From contig JAYMNP010000001.1 in assembly GCA_036941025.1 (NCBI GenBank), positions 3,516,001-3,580,000 of the forward strand: a stretch of 64,000 bases of DNA. The letters run 5' to 3'. Below are positions 39,147 through 47,273 of this stretch, piece after piece. This DNA comes from Lachnospiraceae bacterium JLR.KK002. Its GTDB lineage: Bacteria; Bacillota; Clostridia; Lachnospirales; Lachnospiraceae. The number at the start of each line of letters is the position of its first letter. Within the stretch, counting starts at the first letter, position 1. Position numbers and translations under genes: made by a program. Below the pieces are notes generated by a model. The model saw nothing but the letters and a program-made list of their open reading frames with translations, ran no database searches and had not been told where the DNA came from.

Positions 39147-39263
39147 ATGGGGGCTTTGAATCGGGTGTATATGTCTGCAGCGCCTGCTCCGATGGACATT
39201 GCGGCATACAGTTTTCCGTTGGAATTTGCGCCGCAGGCGTCAGCGGCAGAATGGAGGTTATGA
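39147..39263 (+). CDS. Possible 38-residue upstream ORF coupled to pduQ
   Basis: ATG at 39147 opens a 38-codon frame (MGALNRVYMSAAPAPMD at the start) whose stop TGA overlaps the pduQ ATG as TGATG, the arrangement of translational coupling. The region is more GC-rich than ordinary spacer and ends in a GGAGG that serves pduQ. The product is Ala/Pro-rich and not recognised. Its own ribosome binding site is weak, so it could be fortuitous. Confidence 0.3.
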   Translation: MGALNRVYMSAAPAPMDIAAYSFPLEFAPQASAAEWRL

Positions 39264-40402
39264 TGCAGGAATTCAGTTTCAGTACCAGGATATTTTTTGG
39301 AGAAGGTGCTCTGGAGCGTCTGCGCCGGGTGAAAGGCCGGCGTGTTCTTATTGTTACGGACCGCTTTATGGTGCAGATAGGGACCATAGACAAAGTAATG
39401 ACCTATCTGACAGGGTGTGAAGTCAGCATTTTTGACGGCGTAATACCGGATCCGCCCATTGAAGTGGTGGCTGAGGGAGTAAAAGCCCTTGCAGCCTGCC
39501 AGGCAGAAATCGTGATTGCTGTGGGCGGCGGTTCCACCATTGATGCGGCAAAGGCTATCCGGGCCATTGCAAAGCAGACACTCTGTGCTGAGGCGGACCA
39601 TATGGAATGCTTTGCTGTGCCTACCACCAGCGGCACCGGTTCCGAAGTTACAGATTACGCTGTAATTACAGATAATGCCAGAGGTCTCAAGTATCCTCTG
39701 GACAGCCAGGCGCTGCGTCCGCCTGTGGCCATCCTTGAGCCGTCTCTTACCGCCAGCGCTCCTGCGTCTGTGACAGCCGATGCAGGCATGGATGTGCTGA
39801 CACATGCCCTGGAGGCTTATGTTTCAACCAATGCAAATGATTTTTCTGACGCCATGTGTGAAAAAGCCGTATCTCTGGTGTTCCGGTTTTTGCCTCTTGC
39901 TTATCAGGATGGGGAGGATTTACTTGCCCGGACAGAGATGCAGAATGCGGCGTGTATGGCGGGACTGGCTTTTAATTCCGCCGGACTGGGCATTAACCAT
40001 GGACTTGCCCATGCAGTCGGCGGGAAATTCCATATTGCCCATGGACGTATTAATGCCATGCTTTTGCCGAAAGTTCTGGCCTTTAATGCAAATTTATCTC
40101 ATGTGGTGGGCGGAGAGTATTCTCTGGCAGCAAAAAAATACCAGCGTATTGCAAGGATTATGGATTTTCCGGCTGCCACGGTGCGGCTTGGCGTTGCCAA
40201 TCTGATCAGTGAAATAGAGCGTCTGAATCAGCTGATGCAGATTCCTCCCACGCTCAGGGCATGGGGTGCTGATCTGTCCAAAGTCAGAGAAATGCGCGGA
40301 GAGCTGGCAAGGGCTGCTCTGGCAGATGCCACTTACGCTACCAATCCGCGCAGGGCAACTGAAGAAGAAGCAGCAGTTCTGATTGACCAGATTACAGGTT
40401 AA
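39263..40402 (+). CDS. pduQ: Iron-containing alcohol dehydrogenase, 1-propanol dehydrogenase-like
   Basis: 379 residues from the ATG at 39263 (GGAGG 5 bp upstream; two in-frame ATGs just before it are less well placed). It is a group III iron alcohol dehydrogenase: NAD-binding GGGSTIDAAKAI (about residues 90-101), TSGTGSEVTDYAV, and metal ligands in DAGMDVLTHALEAYVS and NHGLAHAVGGKFHIAHG. In microcompartments PduQ reduces propionaldehyde (or 3-hydroxypropionaldehyde) to the alcohol and regenerates NAD+ for PduP. Here it sits upstream of the main operon, between the regulators and pduA, ended by its own terminator. The placement differs from the enteric order, where it follows pduP. Its start MQEFSFSTRIFFGEG matches PduQ starts. 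Confidence 0.88.
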   Translation: MQEFSFSTRIFFGEGALERLRRVKGRRVLIVTDRFMVQIGTIDKVMTYLTGCEVSIFDGVIPDPPIEVVAEGVKALAACQAEIVIAVGGGSTIDAAKAIRAIAKQTLCAEADHMECFAVPTTSGTGSEVTDYAVITDNARGLKYPLDSQALRPPVAILEPSLTASAPASVTADAGMDVLTHALEAYVSTNANDFSDAMCEKAVSLVFRFLPLAYQDGEDLLARTEMQNAACMAGLAFNSAGLGINHGLAHAVGGKFHIAHGRINAMLLPKVLAFNANLSHVVGGEYSLAAKKYQRIARIMDFPAATVRLGVANLISEIERLNQLMQIPPTLRAWGADLSKVREMRGELARAALADATYATNPRRATEEEAAVLIDQITG

Positions 40403-40455
40403 TCAAAGAAGTAAAATATTTTAACGGATTGAATTACAGACATTCAGGAAATTGG

Positions 40456-40503
40456 AAGCGGGAGTGCCAGGCTGAGAAATCAGCAGGCAGTCCCGCTTTT
40501 TTC
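40456..40503 (+). terminator. Rho-independent terminator after pduQ
   Basis: AGCGGGAGTGCC pairs with GGCAGTCCCGCT (one mismatch) followed by TTTTTT. It separates pduQ from the pduA operon. Confidence 0.88.
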
Positions 40504-40534
40504 TTCTATAGGAAAATACTTTCCTATAGAAGAA
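40501..40534. repeat. Perfect inverted repeat preceding dispersed repeat copy 1
   Basis: TTCTTCTATAGGAAA (40501-40515) and TTTCCTATAGAAGAA (40520-40534) are perfect 15-bp inverted arms with an ATAC loop. A similar but longer-looped pair precedes repeat copy 2 (56475-56539). Confidence 0.85.
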
Positions 40535-40537
40535 CAA

Positions 40538-40626
40538 AACAATGATGCGCAGCTCGCGGGGGTGATGTTTATTGCTACGCAATCCTCTCGCGCGCGGAGA
40601 ATGCGTATAGCGCATTCTTTTTTATT
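40538..40626 (+). repeat. Dispersed intergenic repeat, copy 1
   Basis: About 89 bp: AACAATGATGCGCAGCTCGC, then a CGCGCGCGG block, ending in hairpin AGAATGCG-TATAG-CGCATTCT followed by seven T. It is closely similar to 56541-56630 and 61715-61800. The internal GCGCAGC ... GCTACGC pair (GCTGCGC in the other copies) gives a further stem. It lies downstream of the pduQ terminator. The rest of the gap up to pduA (40627-40989) holds a weak hairpin near 40640-40660, the pdu -10 element and AT-rich leader. Confidence 0.85.
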
Positions 40627-40831
40627 CTGCAGGAAGACGTTTTCGCGCTTTAGCGTGAAAGATAATTATGTGCATTTATTAAAAATAAATCAGGAGATTA
40701 TGCCTTTGTGCAGATAAGAAGGCAGCCTGACGTCTGTTTCGTGATGAAGGAAAAAATAATTGTGCAAATTAAACAAAACATCAGACAAAAAATTCTCTGA
40801 TTAGGACAAGAAAGTACAAGCAGGATTTTAG

Positions 40832-40837
40832 TATAAT
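40832..40837 (+). promoter_or_regulatory. -10 element of the pdu operon
   Basis: TATAAT about 153 bp before pduA. The hexamer at the proper -35 distance (40809-40814) does not match the consensus, which fits activation by the AraC-type regulator. No cobalamin-riboswitch box was found in the leader. Confidence 0.5.
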
Positions 40838-40989
40838 AGGAAATAGCAACAAATTAACCAATCATGTGGGTATGCCGCAATTTATTTCAGAAAAATACAG
40901 GAATCCAGGACGCGAATTATAAGGACAGGTCATGGAAATACGGAAATTGACGGATACGCGCAAAACTTACAAAACAAGGAGGAATCAAA

Positions 40990-41268
40990 ATGCAAAGAGA
41001 AGCCCTTGGTATGGTGGAGACAAAAGGTCTGGTCGGCGCTATTGAGGCTGCTGACGCCATGGTTAAATCTGCAAATGTGGCTCTGGTTGGCTATGAGAAA
41101 ATCGGGTCCGGTCTGGTTACCGTTATGGTCCGCGGAGATGTAGGTGCAGTGAAAGCATCTGTAGACGCCGGCTCCATCGCTGCTGAAAAAGTCGGAACGG
41201 TTGTCTCCTGTCACGTAATCCCAAGACCGCATACAGATGTGGAGAAGATCCTTCCGAATATGGAATGA
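40990..41268 (+). CDS. pduA: Microcompartment shell protein PduA (BMC-H)
   Basis: 92 residues, a single BMC domain. The hexameric tiles that form the facets have a central pore lined by KIGSGL ([16 protein letters not shown]), thought to pass 1,2-propanediol. Hallmarks are [19 protein letters not shown] at the N terminus and [14 protein letters not shown] at the C terminus. GGAGG lies 8 bp before the ATG. It is nearly identical in sequence to the second BMC-H gene further on (48120). It is the first gene of the main operon, as in other pdu loci. Confidence 0.95.
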   Translation: MQREALGMVETKGLVGAIEAADAMVKSANVALVGYEKIGSGLVTVMVRGDVGAVKASVDAGSIAAEKVGTVVSCHVIPRPHTDVEKILPNME

Positions 41269-41347
41269 TTTTCGGGATTTCCGGAGAAACCCACCACCTT
41301 TATGAGAACGCTGTGAAAGCAAAAAAATTAATTTGGAGGGAAAACAC

Positions 41348-42157
41348 ATGGATGAACTGAACAACAACATCGTAGAAGAAGTTATGAAAAGGCTGGGCGC
41401 CGTTGCTTCTCCTGCAGAGGAGAAATGCTGCGAAGCTCCTGCAGCTGCTTCACCGGAATGCAACCTGACAGAGTATGTTGGCACAACAATGGGCCATACA
41501 ATCGGACTGGTTATCGCAAACGTTGACCATCAGGTTCATGAAGCACTTAAAATTGATCCTAAATATCGTGCTATCGGCATCATCAGTGACCGTGTAGGTG
41601 CAGGTCCGCAGATTTTTGCAGCTGATGAGGCAGTAAAAGCAACAAACAGTGAATGTCTTCTGGTAGAGTGTCCCCGTGACACAGAAGGCGGTGCAGGACA
41701 CGGTTCCCTGATTATTTTCGGAGCTGAAGATGTATCGGATGCCCGTCGTGCAGTAGAAGTCTGCCTGCGCGAGATTCCGCGTACAATGGGCGATGTTTAC
41801 GGTAACAGTGCAGGACATCTGGAGTTCCAGTACAGTGCCCGCGCTTCTTATGTATTAAATAAAGTATGGGGTGCACCTCTTGGCAAGGCTTTTGGTATTA
41901 CCGTAGGTGCTCCGGCAGGTATCGGTGTGGTTCTGGCAGATGCGGCTTCCAAGGCTGCAACCATTGATGCTATCACCATCGCAACACCTGGCAATGGCGG
42001 AACCAGCTTCTCCAACGAAGTAAACTACTTCTTCTCCGGTGATTCCGGTGCGGTGAAGCAGGCGATTATTGCAGCTCGTGACGTAGGACTTCAGTTACTG
42101 AAGAGCCTGGCGCCGGATGAGGAGCTGAAATCAACCACTACCCCTTACATTCTTTAA
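41348..42157 (+). CDS. pduB: Microcompartment shell protein PduB (BMC-T)
   Basis: 269 residues from ATG 41348 (GGAGGG 8 bp upstream; the TTG at 41333 is the spacer). The N-terminal extension (about 1-45) includes an amphipathic helix NNIVEEVMKRLGAV, proposed in other systems to tie the enzyme core to the shell. Two fused BMC domains follow, with GHTIGLVIANVDHQVHEAL and GKAFGITVGAPAGIGVVLAD; the protein forms pseudohexameric trimers. The length and order after pduA are standard. It is one of the most abundant shell components in characterised systems. Confidence 0.95.
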   Translation: MDELNNNIVEEVMKRLGAVASPAEEKCCEAPAAASPECNLTEYVGTTMGHTIGLVIANVDHQVHEALKIDPKYRAIGIISDRVGAGPQIFAADEAVKATNSECLLVECPRDTEGGAGHGSLIIFGAEDVSDARRAVEVCLREIPRTMGDVYGNSAGHLEFQYSARASYVLNKVWGAPLGKAFGITVGAPAGIGVVLADAASKAATIDAITIATPGNGGTSFSNEVNYFFSGDSGAVKQAIIAARDVGLQLLKSLAPDEELKSTTTPYIL

Positions 42158-42177
42158 TCAGGAAGGAGCTGTAAGCT

Positions 42178-43839
42178 ATGAAATCAAAACGTTTTGAAGT
42201 GTTGGCGAACCGCCCGGTAAATCAGGACGGTTACGTCAAGGAGTGGCCTGAGGTTGGTCTGATTGCAATGAACAGCCCCTTCGATCCGACTCCGAGCATC
42301 AAGATTGAAAACGGGCGCGTAACAGAGCTGGACGGTAAGTGCCGCGCTGATTTTGATATGTTGGATACCTTTATTGCAGACCATGCAATTCGTCTGGAGA
42401 ATGCAGAAAAGGCAATGGCCCTGGATTCACTTGAAATTGCACGTAAAATTATAGATATTAATGTTTCCCGTAAGGAAATTCTGGATATTACACTTTCCAT
42501 TACTCCTGCAAAACTTACTGAGGTTGTAGGAAAAATGACAATTGTGGAAATCATGATGGGTATGACAAAGATGCGTGCCCGCCTGATGCCTGCAAACCAG
42601 TGTCATGTTACCAACGTTAAGGATAATCCTGTTCAGATTGCTGCTGACGCTGCAGAAGCCGGCGTACGTGGTTTTGCTGAAATGGAAACAACAGTTGGTA
42701 TTGCACGTTATGCTCCGTTTAATGCAATTGCAATTATGGTAGGAGCTCAGGTAGGACGTCCCGGAGTTATGACACAGTGTGCTCTGGAAGAAGCTACAGA
42801 GTTAATGCTTGGTATGCGTGGTTTCACCACTTATGCTGAAACAATTTCCGTATATGGTACCGAGCCGGTGTTCATGGACGGTGACGATACTCCTTACTCT
42901 AAAGCATTCCTGGCAAGCTGCTATGCAAGCCGCGGCCTGAAAATGCGTTTCACCTCCGGAACAGGTTCTGAAGTTCAGATGGGTTATGCAGAAGGCAAAT
43001 CCATGTTGTATCTGGAAGCTCGCTGCCTTGCAGTTACCAAGGGCGCAGGCGTTCAGGGAACACAGAATGGTTCCGTATCATGCGTAGGCGTACCTGCCGG
43101 CGTACCGGGCGGTATCCGTGCAATCGCTGCTGAGAACCTGATTGCAATGCTGCTGGATCTTGAATCCACCACTTCCAATGACCAGACCTTTACTCATTCT
43201 GATCTGCGTCGTGTGGCCCGCAGCGTACCTCAGTTCTTCTCCGGTACCGACTACATATGCTCCGGTTATTCTGCTACACCGAACTACGACAATATGTTTG
43301 CAGGTTCCAACTGGGATGCGGAAGACTATGACGACTGGAATATTATCCAGCGTGATATGAAGATTGACGGTGGTTTACAGCCTGTACGTGAAGAAGACGT
43401 TATCAAAGCCCGTAACAAAGCAGCACGCGCACTTCAGGGTCTGTTCCGTGAACTGGGCCTGCCGCCAATTACAGATGCGGAAGTGGAAGCAGCTACTTAT
43501 GCAAACGGTTCCAATGATATGCCGGATCGTAACGTAAATGAAGACCTGAAAGCAATTGAAGATATGATGGCACGCAATGTAACGGGTGTGGATTTTGTTA
43601 AGGCCCTTGACAAGTCGGGATTCCCGGATGTGGCACAGAATATTTACAATATGCTTCGCCAGAAGGTAGCAGGCGACTATCTCCACACAGCTTCTATCTT
43701 TGGAGACAATTTCCATGTATTGTCTGCTGTCAATGCGCCGAATGATTACCATGGACCGATGACTGGATACCAGATCAGCGAAGAGAGATGGAAACAGATC
43801 AGCGATATTCCGAATGCTATTCGGCCGGAAGACATTTAA
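42178..43839 (+). CDS. pduC: B12-dependent propanediol/glycerol dehydratase, large subunit
   Basis: 553 residues, the usual length of the alpha subunit of adenosylcobalamin-dependent diol or glycerol dehydratase, which converts 1,2-propanediol to propionaldehyde (or glycerol to 3-hydroxypropionaldehyde). Family segments seen include RPVNQDGYVKEWPEVGLIAM, PANQCHVTNVKDNPVQIAAD, TTVGIARYAPFNAIAIMVGA, SGTGSEVQMGYAEGKSMLY and a C-terminal YHGPMTGYQIS. It forms an (alpha beta gamma)2 complex with the next two genes. Diol and glycerol dehydratases cannot be separated reliably by eye. GGAAGGAG lies upstream of the ATG. Confidence 0.96.
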   Translation: MKSKRFEVLANRPVNQDGYVKEWPEVGLIAMNSPFDPTPSIKIENGRVTELDGKCRADFDMLDTFIADHAIRLENAEKAMALDSLEIARKIIDINVSRKEILDITLSITPAKLTEVVGKMTIVEIMMGMTKMRARLMPANQCHVTNVKDNPVQIAADAAEAGVRGFAEMETTVGIARYAPFNAIAIMVGAQVGRPGVMTQCALEEATELMLGMRGFTTYAETISVYGTEPVFMDGDDTPYSKAFLASCYASRGLKMRFTSGTGSEVQMGYAEGKSMLYLEARCLAVTKGAGVQGTQNGSVSCVGVPAGVPGGIRAIAAENLIAMLLDLESTTSNDQTFTHSDLRRVARSVPQFFSGTDYICSGYSATPNYDNMFAGSNWDAEDYDDWNIIQRDMKIDGGLQPVREEDVIKARNKAARALQGLFRELGLPPITDAEVEAATYANGSNDMPDRNVNEDLKAIEDMMARNVTGVDFVKALDKSGFPDVAQNIYNMLRQKVAGDYLHTASIFGDNFHVLSAVNAPNDYHGPMTGYQISEERWKQISDIPNAIRPEDI

Positions 43840-43857
43840 GAAGGAGGTGTGAGAGAT

Positions 43858-44532
43858 ATGACTTTTGACGAAAAAACACTGCGTAGCGTCATTGCAGAAG
43901 TAATTAAAGAAATGGCCAGCCCGTCAGCACCTGCAGCAGCAGCGCCTGCAGCAGCACCTGCACCCTCAACCATACCTGCAGCCGGAAAGATGACTCTGAC
44001 CGAGCAGGGTGATGCACCGAAGGGCGTAGCTCCCGACGAGGTAGTCATCGGTCTGGCACCGGCTTTCGGTGTTTATCAGACCGAGACCATTATTCATCAG
44101 CCTCACGATAAAGTACTTCGTGAGATTATTGCCGGAATTGAGGAAGAAGGATTAAAATGGCGTGTGGTACGCGTATACCGCACCTCTGATGTTTCCTTTA
44201 TCGCTCACGATGCGGCTGAATATTCAGGATCAGGCATCGGCATCGGCATTCAGTCCAAGGGTACCACGGTAATCCACCAGAAGGATCTTCCGCCCCTCAG
44301 TAACCTGGAGCTGTTTTCACAGGCTCCCCTGATTGAAATGGAAACATTCCGCCAGATTGGCAAGAATGCTGCCAAATATGCGAAAGGTGAGGCTCCTACG
44401 CCGGTACCGGTTCGCAATGACCAGATGGCACGTCCTACCTATCAGGCGATTGCGGCATTGCTGCATATTAAAGAAACGGAACATGTTGACAATGATAAGC
44501 GACCTCAGGCTGTCGCAGTTTCATTCCAGTGA
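43858..44532 (+). CDS. pduD: Propanediol/glycerol dehydratase, medium subunit
   Basis: 224 residues from ATG 43858 (AAGGAGGT upstream; a GTG at 43849 lies inside that site). The N terminus [13 protein letters not shown] is the amphipathic encapsulation helix described for PduD, followed by an Ala/Pro linker ([16 protein letters not shown]). The folded part shows [19 protein letters not shown] and [19 protein letters not shown], typical of the beta subunit that contacts cobalamin. It lies between the large and small subunit genes and overlaps nothing essential. Confidence 0.95.
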   Translation: MTFDEKTLRSVIAEVIKEMASPSAPAAAAPAAAPAPSTIPAAGKMTLTEQGDAPKGVAPDEVVIGLAPAFGVYQTETIIHQPHDKVLREIIAGIEEEGLKWRVVRVYRTSDVSFIAHDAAEYSGSGIGIGIQSKGTTVIHQKDLPPLSNLELFSQAPLIEMETFRQIGKNAAKYAKGEAPTPVPVRNDQMARPTYQAIAALLHIKETEHVDNDKRPQAVAVSFQ

Positions 44533-44546
44533 AAGGAGGCATAATC

Positions 44547-45056
44547 ATGGATCAGGAACTCTTAATGAAACAGATTGTAGAACAGGTTATGCAGGCCATG
44601 AACAACGGTGGGTCCCCATCAGCTCCCGCTGCCTCTGCCGGCGGCAAAGTTACATCTGAGAATTATCCTCTGGCTGAAAATATGGCCGATAAAATTAAAA
44701 CACCTACCGGCAAACCTTTCACTTCTCTGAGTTATGACAAGGTAATTTCCGGTGAAATTACAGCAGACGATATGCGTATTTCCCCGGAGACTCTGGAAAT
44801 GCAGGCACAGGTGGCAGAATCCGTAAACCGCGAAGCATTTGCAGGAAATCTGCGTCGTGCGGCTGAACTGATTGCTGTACCGGATGACCGTCTGCTGGAG
44901 ATTTATAATGCATTACGTCCTTACCGTTCAAGTAAACAGGATTTGATTGATATTGCCAATGAGCTGGACCAGAAATATGGTGCCAAAACAGCGGCTGCTC
45001 TCGTTCGCGAAGCTGCTGATGTTTACGAACAGCGCGGCAGATTAAAGAAATTCTAA
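44547..45056 (+). CDS. pduE: Propanediol/glycerol dehydratase, small subunit
   Basis: 169 residues from ATG 44547 (AAAGGAGG 7 bp before it). The N-terminal helix MKQIVEQVMQAMNNG again looks like an encapsulation peptide, followed by a Ser/Ala/Pro linker. The conserved gamma-subunit part begins ENYPLAENMADKIKTPTGKP and includes LRRAAELIAVPDDRLLEIYN and LRPYRSSKQDLIDIANELD. It completes the dehydratase. It is followed closely by the reactivase genes. Confidence 0.95.
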   Translation: MDQELLMKQIVEQVMQAMNNGGSPSAPAASAGGKVTSENYPLAENMADKIKTPTGKPFTSLSYDKVISGEITADDMRISPETLEMQAQVAESVNREAFAGNLRRAAELIAVPDDRLLEIYNALRPYRSSKQDLIDIANELDQKYGAKTAAALVREAADVYEQRGRLKKF

Positions 45057-45083
45057 GATTCTGCAAAGTTGGGAGGTTCCACT

Positions 45084-46910
45084 ATGAAAATTGTTGCAGG
45101 CATTGATATTGGAAATGCGACAACAGAAACAGCTCTGGCAAGGATTGACGGAAATCGAACGGAGTTTCTGGCCAGCGGCACAGTACCCACAACAGGTATC
45201 AAGGGAACCCGGCAGAACATCAATGGCGTCGTCCATTCCCTGACCAGCGCCATGGAACAGGCGGGCGTTGAGATAACAGAGCTTTCGGAGGTATGTCTGA
45301 ACGAAGCGGCTCCGGTTATCGGTGACGTAGCCATGGAAACCATTACAGAGACCATTATTACGGAATCTACCATGATTGGACATAATCCCTCTACGCCCGG
45401 CGGTATGGGCGTCGGCGTAGGGGAGACAATCCTGCTTTCTCAGCTTGCTTCTGCGGCAGGCGGGAAAGACTATATTGTGGTAATCCCTGCCAGTGTGGAT
45501 TTTGAAGATGCCGCAAGGATGATTAATGAAGGCTCTGTGGGCACACGGCAGGTAACCGCGGCTATTGTTCAGCGGGATGACGGCGTACTCATCCACAACC
45601 GTCTGCACCATAAGATACCCATTGTTGACGAAGTATCCCTGGTGGATAAAGTTCCGCTGGGTATGCGTTCCGCAGTGGAGGTAGCCGGTGTGGGCGGCGT
45701 GGTGGAGGTACTCTCCAATCCATATGGGATTGCAACGCTTTTTGGCCTGTCTTCGGATGAGACGCGGCAGGTGGTTCCCATTGCCCGTGCATTGATTGGA
45801 AACCGTTCTGCAGTGGTAATCAAAACTCCCGCAGGCGACGTGAGGGAGCGGAAAATCCCTGCAGGCCTCATTGAATTCTACGGCCAGAACCGAACGGTAA
45901 AAGTGGATGTGGATGCAGGAGGCGAAAAAATCATGCAGGCTGTGGAATCCCTTCCTGCCCTGGAAGATGTCCGGGGAGAGCCGGGGACAAACGCAGGCGG
46001 TATGCTTGAAAAAGTCCGCCAGGTTATGGCGAATCTGACAAAGCAGCATCCAAAGGATATTCATATTCAGGATTTGCTGGCAGTAGATACATTTACACCT
46101 CAGAAGGTCCAGGGCGGTCTGGCCAACGAATTTTCACAGGAAAATGCAGTGGGAATTGCGGCTATGGTTAAGGCTGACCGTCTTCAGATGGAGGCAATCG
46201 CCAGAGAATTTTCAGAACAGATTAACATTCCGGTCAAGGTCGGAGGCGTGGAAGCCGATATGGCTATCCGCGGAGCTCTGACCACACCGGGAACCAATAA
46301 ACCTCTGGCCATTCTGGACATGGGTGCAGGCTCTACCGATGCATCAATTATTAATCGGGAAGGGGAAATCCACTCCATTCATCTGGCAGGTGCGGGCAAT
46401 ATGGTGACGCTTCTGATTCAGTCGGAGATGGGGCTGGATAATTTTGATACCGCAGAGGATGTGAAGAAATACCCGTTGGCCAAAGTGGAAAGTTTTTTCC
46501 ATATCCGGCATGAAAACGGAACCGTTGAATTCTTTACGGAACCGCTGAGTCCTGATATTTTTGCAAGGACAGTTATTCTGAAAGAGGGTAAGATGATTCC
46601 GCTGGAAGGCGACTGGTCTATGGAGAAAATCCGTCTTATCCGGCGACAGGCCAAGAAAAAGGTATTTGTAACGAATGCTCTGCGTGCACTGGCAAGAGTC
46701 AGCCCTACCGGTAATGTCCGTGATATTCAGTTTGTTGTACTGGTAGGCGGTTCTGCTTTGGATTTTGAAGTGCCGCAAATGGTTACGGATGCACTGTCAC
46801 AGTATAAGGTTGTGGCAGGCCGCGGCAATATCCGCGGAACAGAAGGTCCACGTAATGCAGTGGCAACAGGACTGGTACTTTCTCTGACGGAGAGGGGGGA
46901 GCCGGTATGA
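45084..46910 (+). CDS. pduG: Diol dehydratase reactivase, large subunit
   Basis: 608 residues. This actin-fold ATPase (chaperone-like) exchanges damaged cobalamin on the inactivated dehydratase. ATP-site motifs are GIDIGNATTETALA at the N terminus and LDMGAGSTDASIINREG in the second half. NPSTPGGMGVGVGETI and MVTDALSQYKVVAGRGNIRG also fit the family. GGGAGG lies 8 bp before ATG 45084. The stop overlaps the start of the small subunit by 4 bp, as expected for a tight complex. Confidence 0.95.
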   Translation: MKIVAGIDIGNATTETALARIDGNRTEFLASGTVPTTGIKGTRQNINGVVHSLTSAMEQAGVEITELSEVCLNEAAPVIGDVAMETITETIITESTMIGHNPSTPGGMGVGVGETILLSQLASAAGGKDYIVVIPASVDFEDAARMINEGSVGTRQVTAAIVQRDDGVLIHNRLHHKIPIVDEVSLVDKVPLGMRSAVEVAGVGGVVEVLSNPYGIATLFGLSSDETRQVVPIARALIGNRSAVVIKTPAGDVRERKIPAGLIEFYGQNRTVKVDVDAGGEKIMQAVESLPALEDVRGEPGTNAGGMLEKVRQVMANLTKQHPKDIHIQDLLAVDTFTPQKVQGGLANEFSQENAVGIAAMVKADRLQMEAIAREFSEQINIPVKVGGVEADMAIRGALTTPGTNKPLAILDMGAGSTDASIINREGEIHSIHLAGAGNMVTLLIQSEMGLDNFDTAEDVKKYPLAKVESFFHIRHENGTVEFFTEPLSPDIFARTVILKEGKMIPLEGDWSMEKIRLIRRQAKKKVFVTNALRALARVSPTGNVRDIQFVVLVGGSALDFEVPQMVTDALSQYKVVAGRGNIRGTEGPRNAVATGLVLSLTERGEPV

Positions 46911-47269
46911 ATGCTGCCCAGATTGCAATGACAAAACCTACCGTACATGTACTGTGCAGTCCGGATGTCCCGGAAAAGGCTTTCTGGCAGTTACTCTACG
47001 GAATGGAAGAGGAAGGCGTTCCCTGTGAAACCTGGACGAAAACGGAAGGGGATGCCCTTTCTCTGGCATGGGAAGGCGCGCAGGCTTCCCGTCTGGGAGT
47101 AGGTGTCGGAATGGACGGACAGGATGCAGTTCTGCATGTCTCCAAATTTGATGCCGGACAGCCTCTGTTCCGGATTCCGATTCGCTCTTCCGGGCAGGTA
47201 CGCATCCTTGGAGCAAATGCAGCACGACTGGTAAAGAAGTTACCGTTAAAGCCTTTGGAAGGGAGGTGA
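46907..47269 (+). CDS. pduH: Diol dehydratase reactivase, small subunit
   Basis: 120 residues, resembling the dehydratase beta-subunit fold that displaces that subunit during reactivation. Conserved parts are FWQLLYGMEEEGVPCE, ASRLGVGVGMDGQDAVLH and QPLFRIPIRSS. A 4-bp overlap with pduG (ATGA) indicates coupled translation; the next gene starts 4 bp after its stop. The length matches the family. Confidence 0.93.
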   Translation: MNAAQIAMTKPTVHVLCSPDVPEKAFWQLLYGMEEEGVPCETWTKTEGDALSLAWEGAQASRLGVGVGMDGQDAVLHVSKFDAGQPLFRIPIRSSGQVRILGANAARLVKKLPLKPLEGR

Positions 47270-47273
47270 GGGC

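Noticed and set aside
45042..46064. 340-codon open frame antisense to pduG
   Set aside because: It is opposite well-conserved reactivase coding sequence and shows shadow-like composition without domains.
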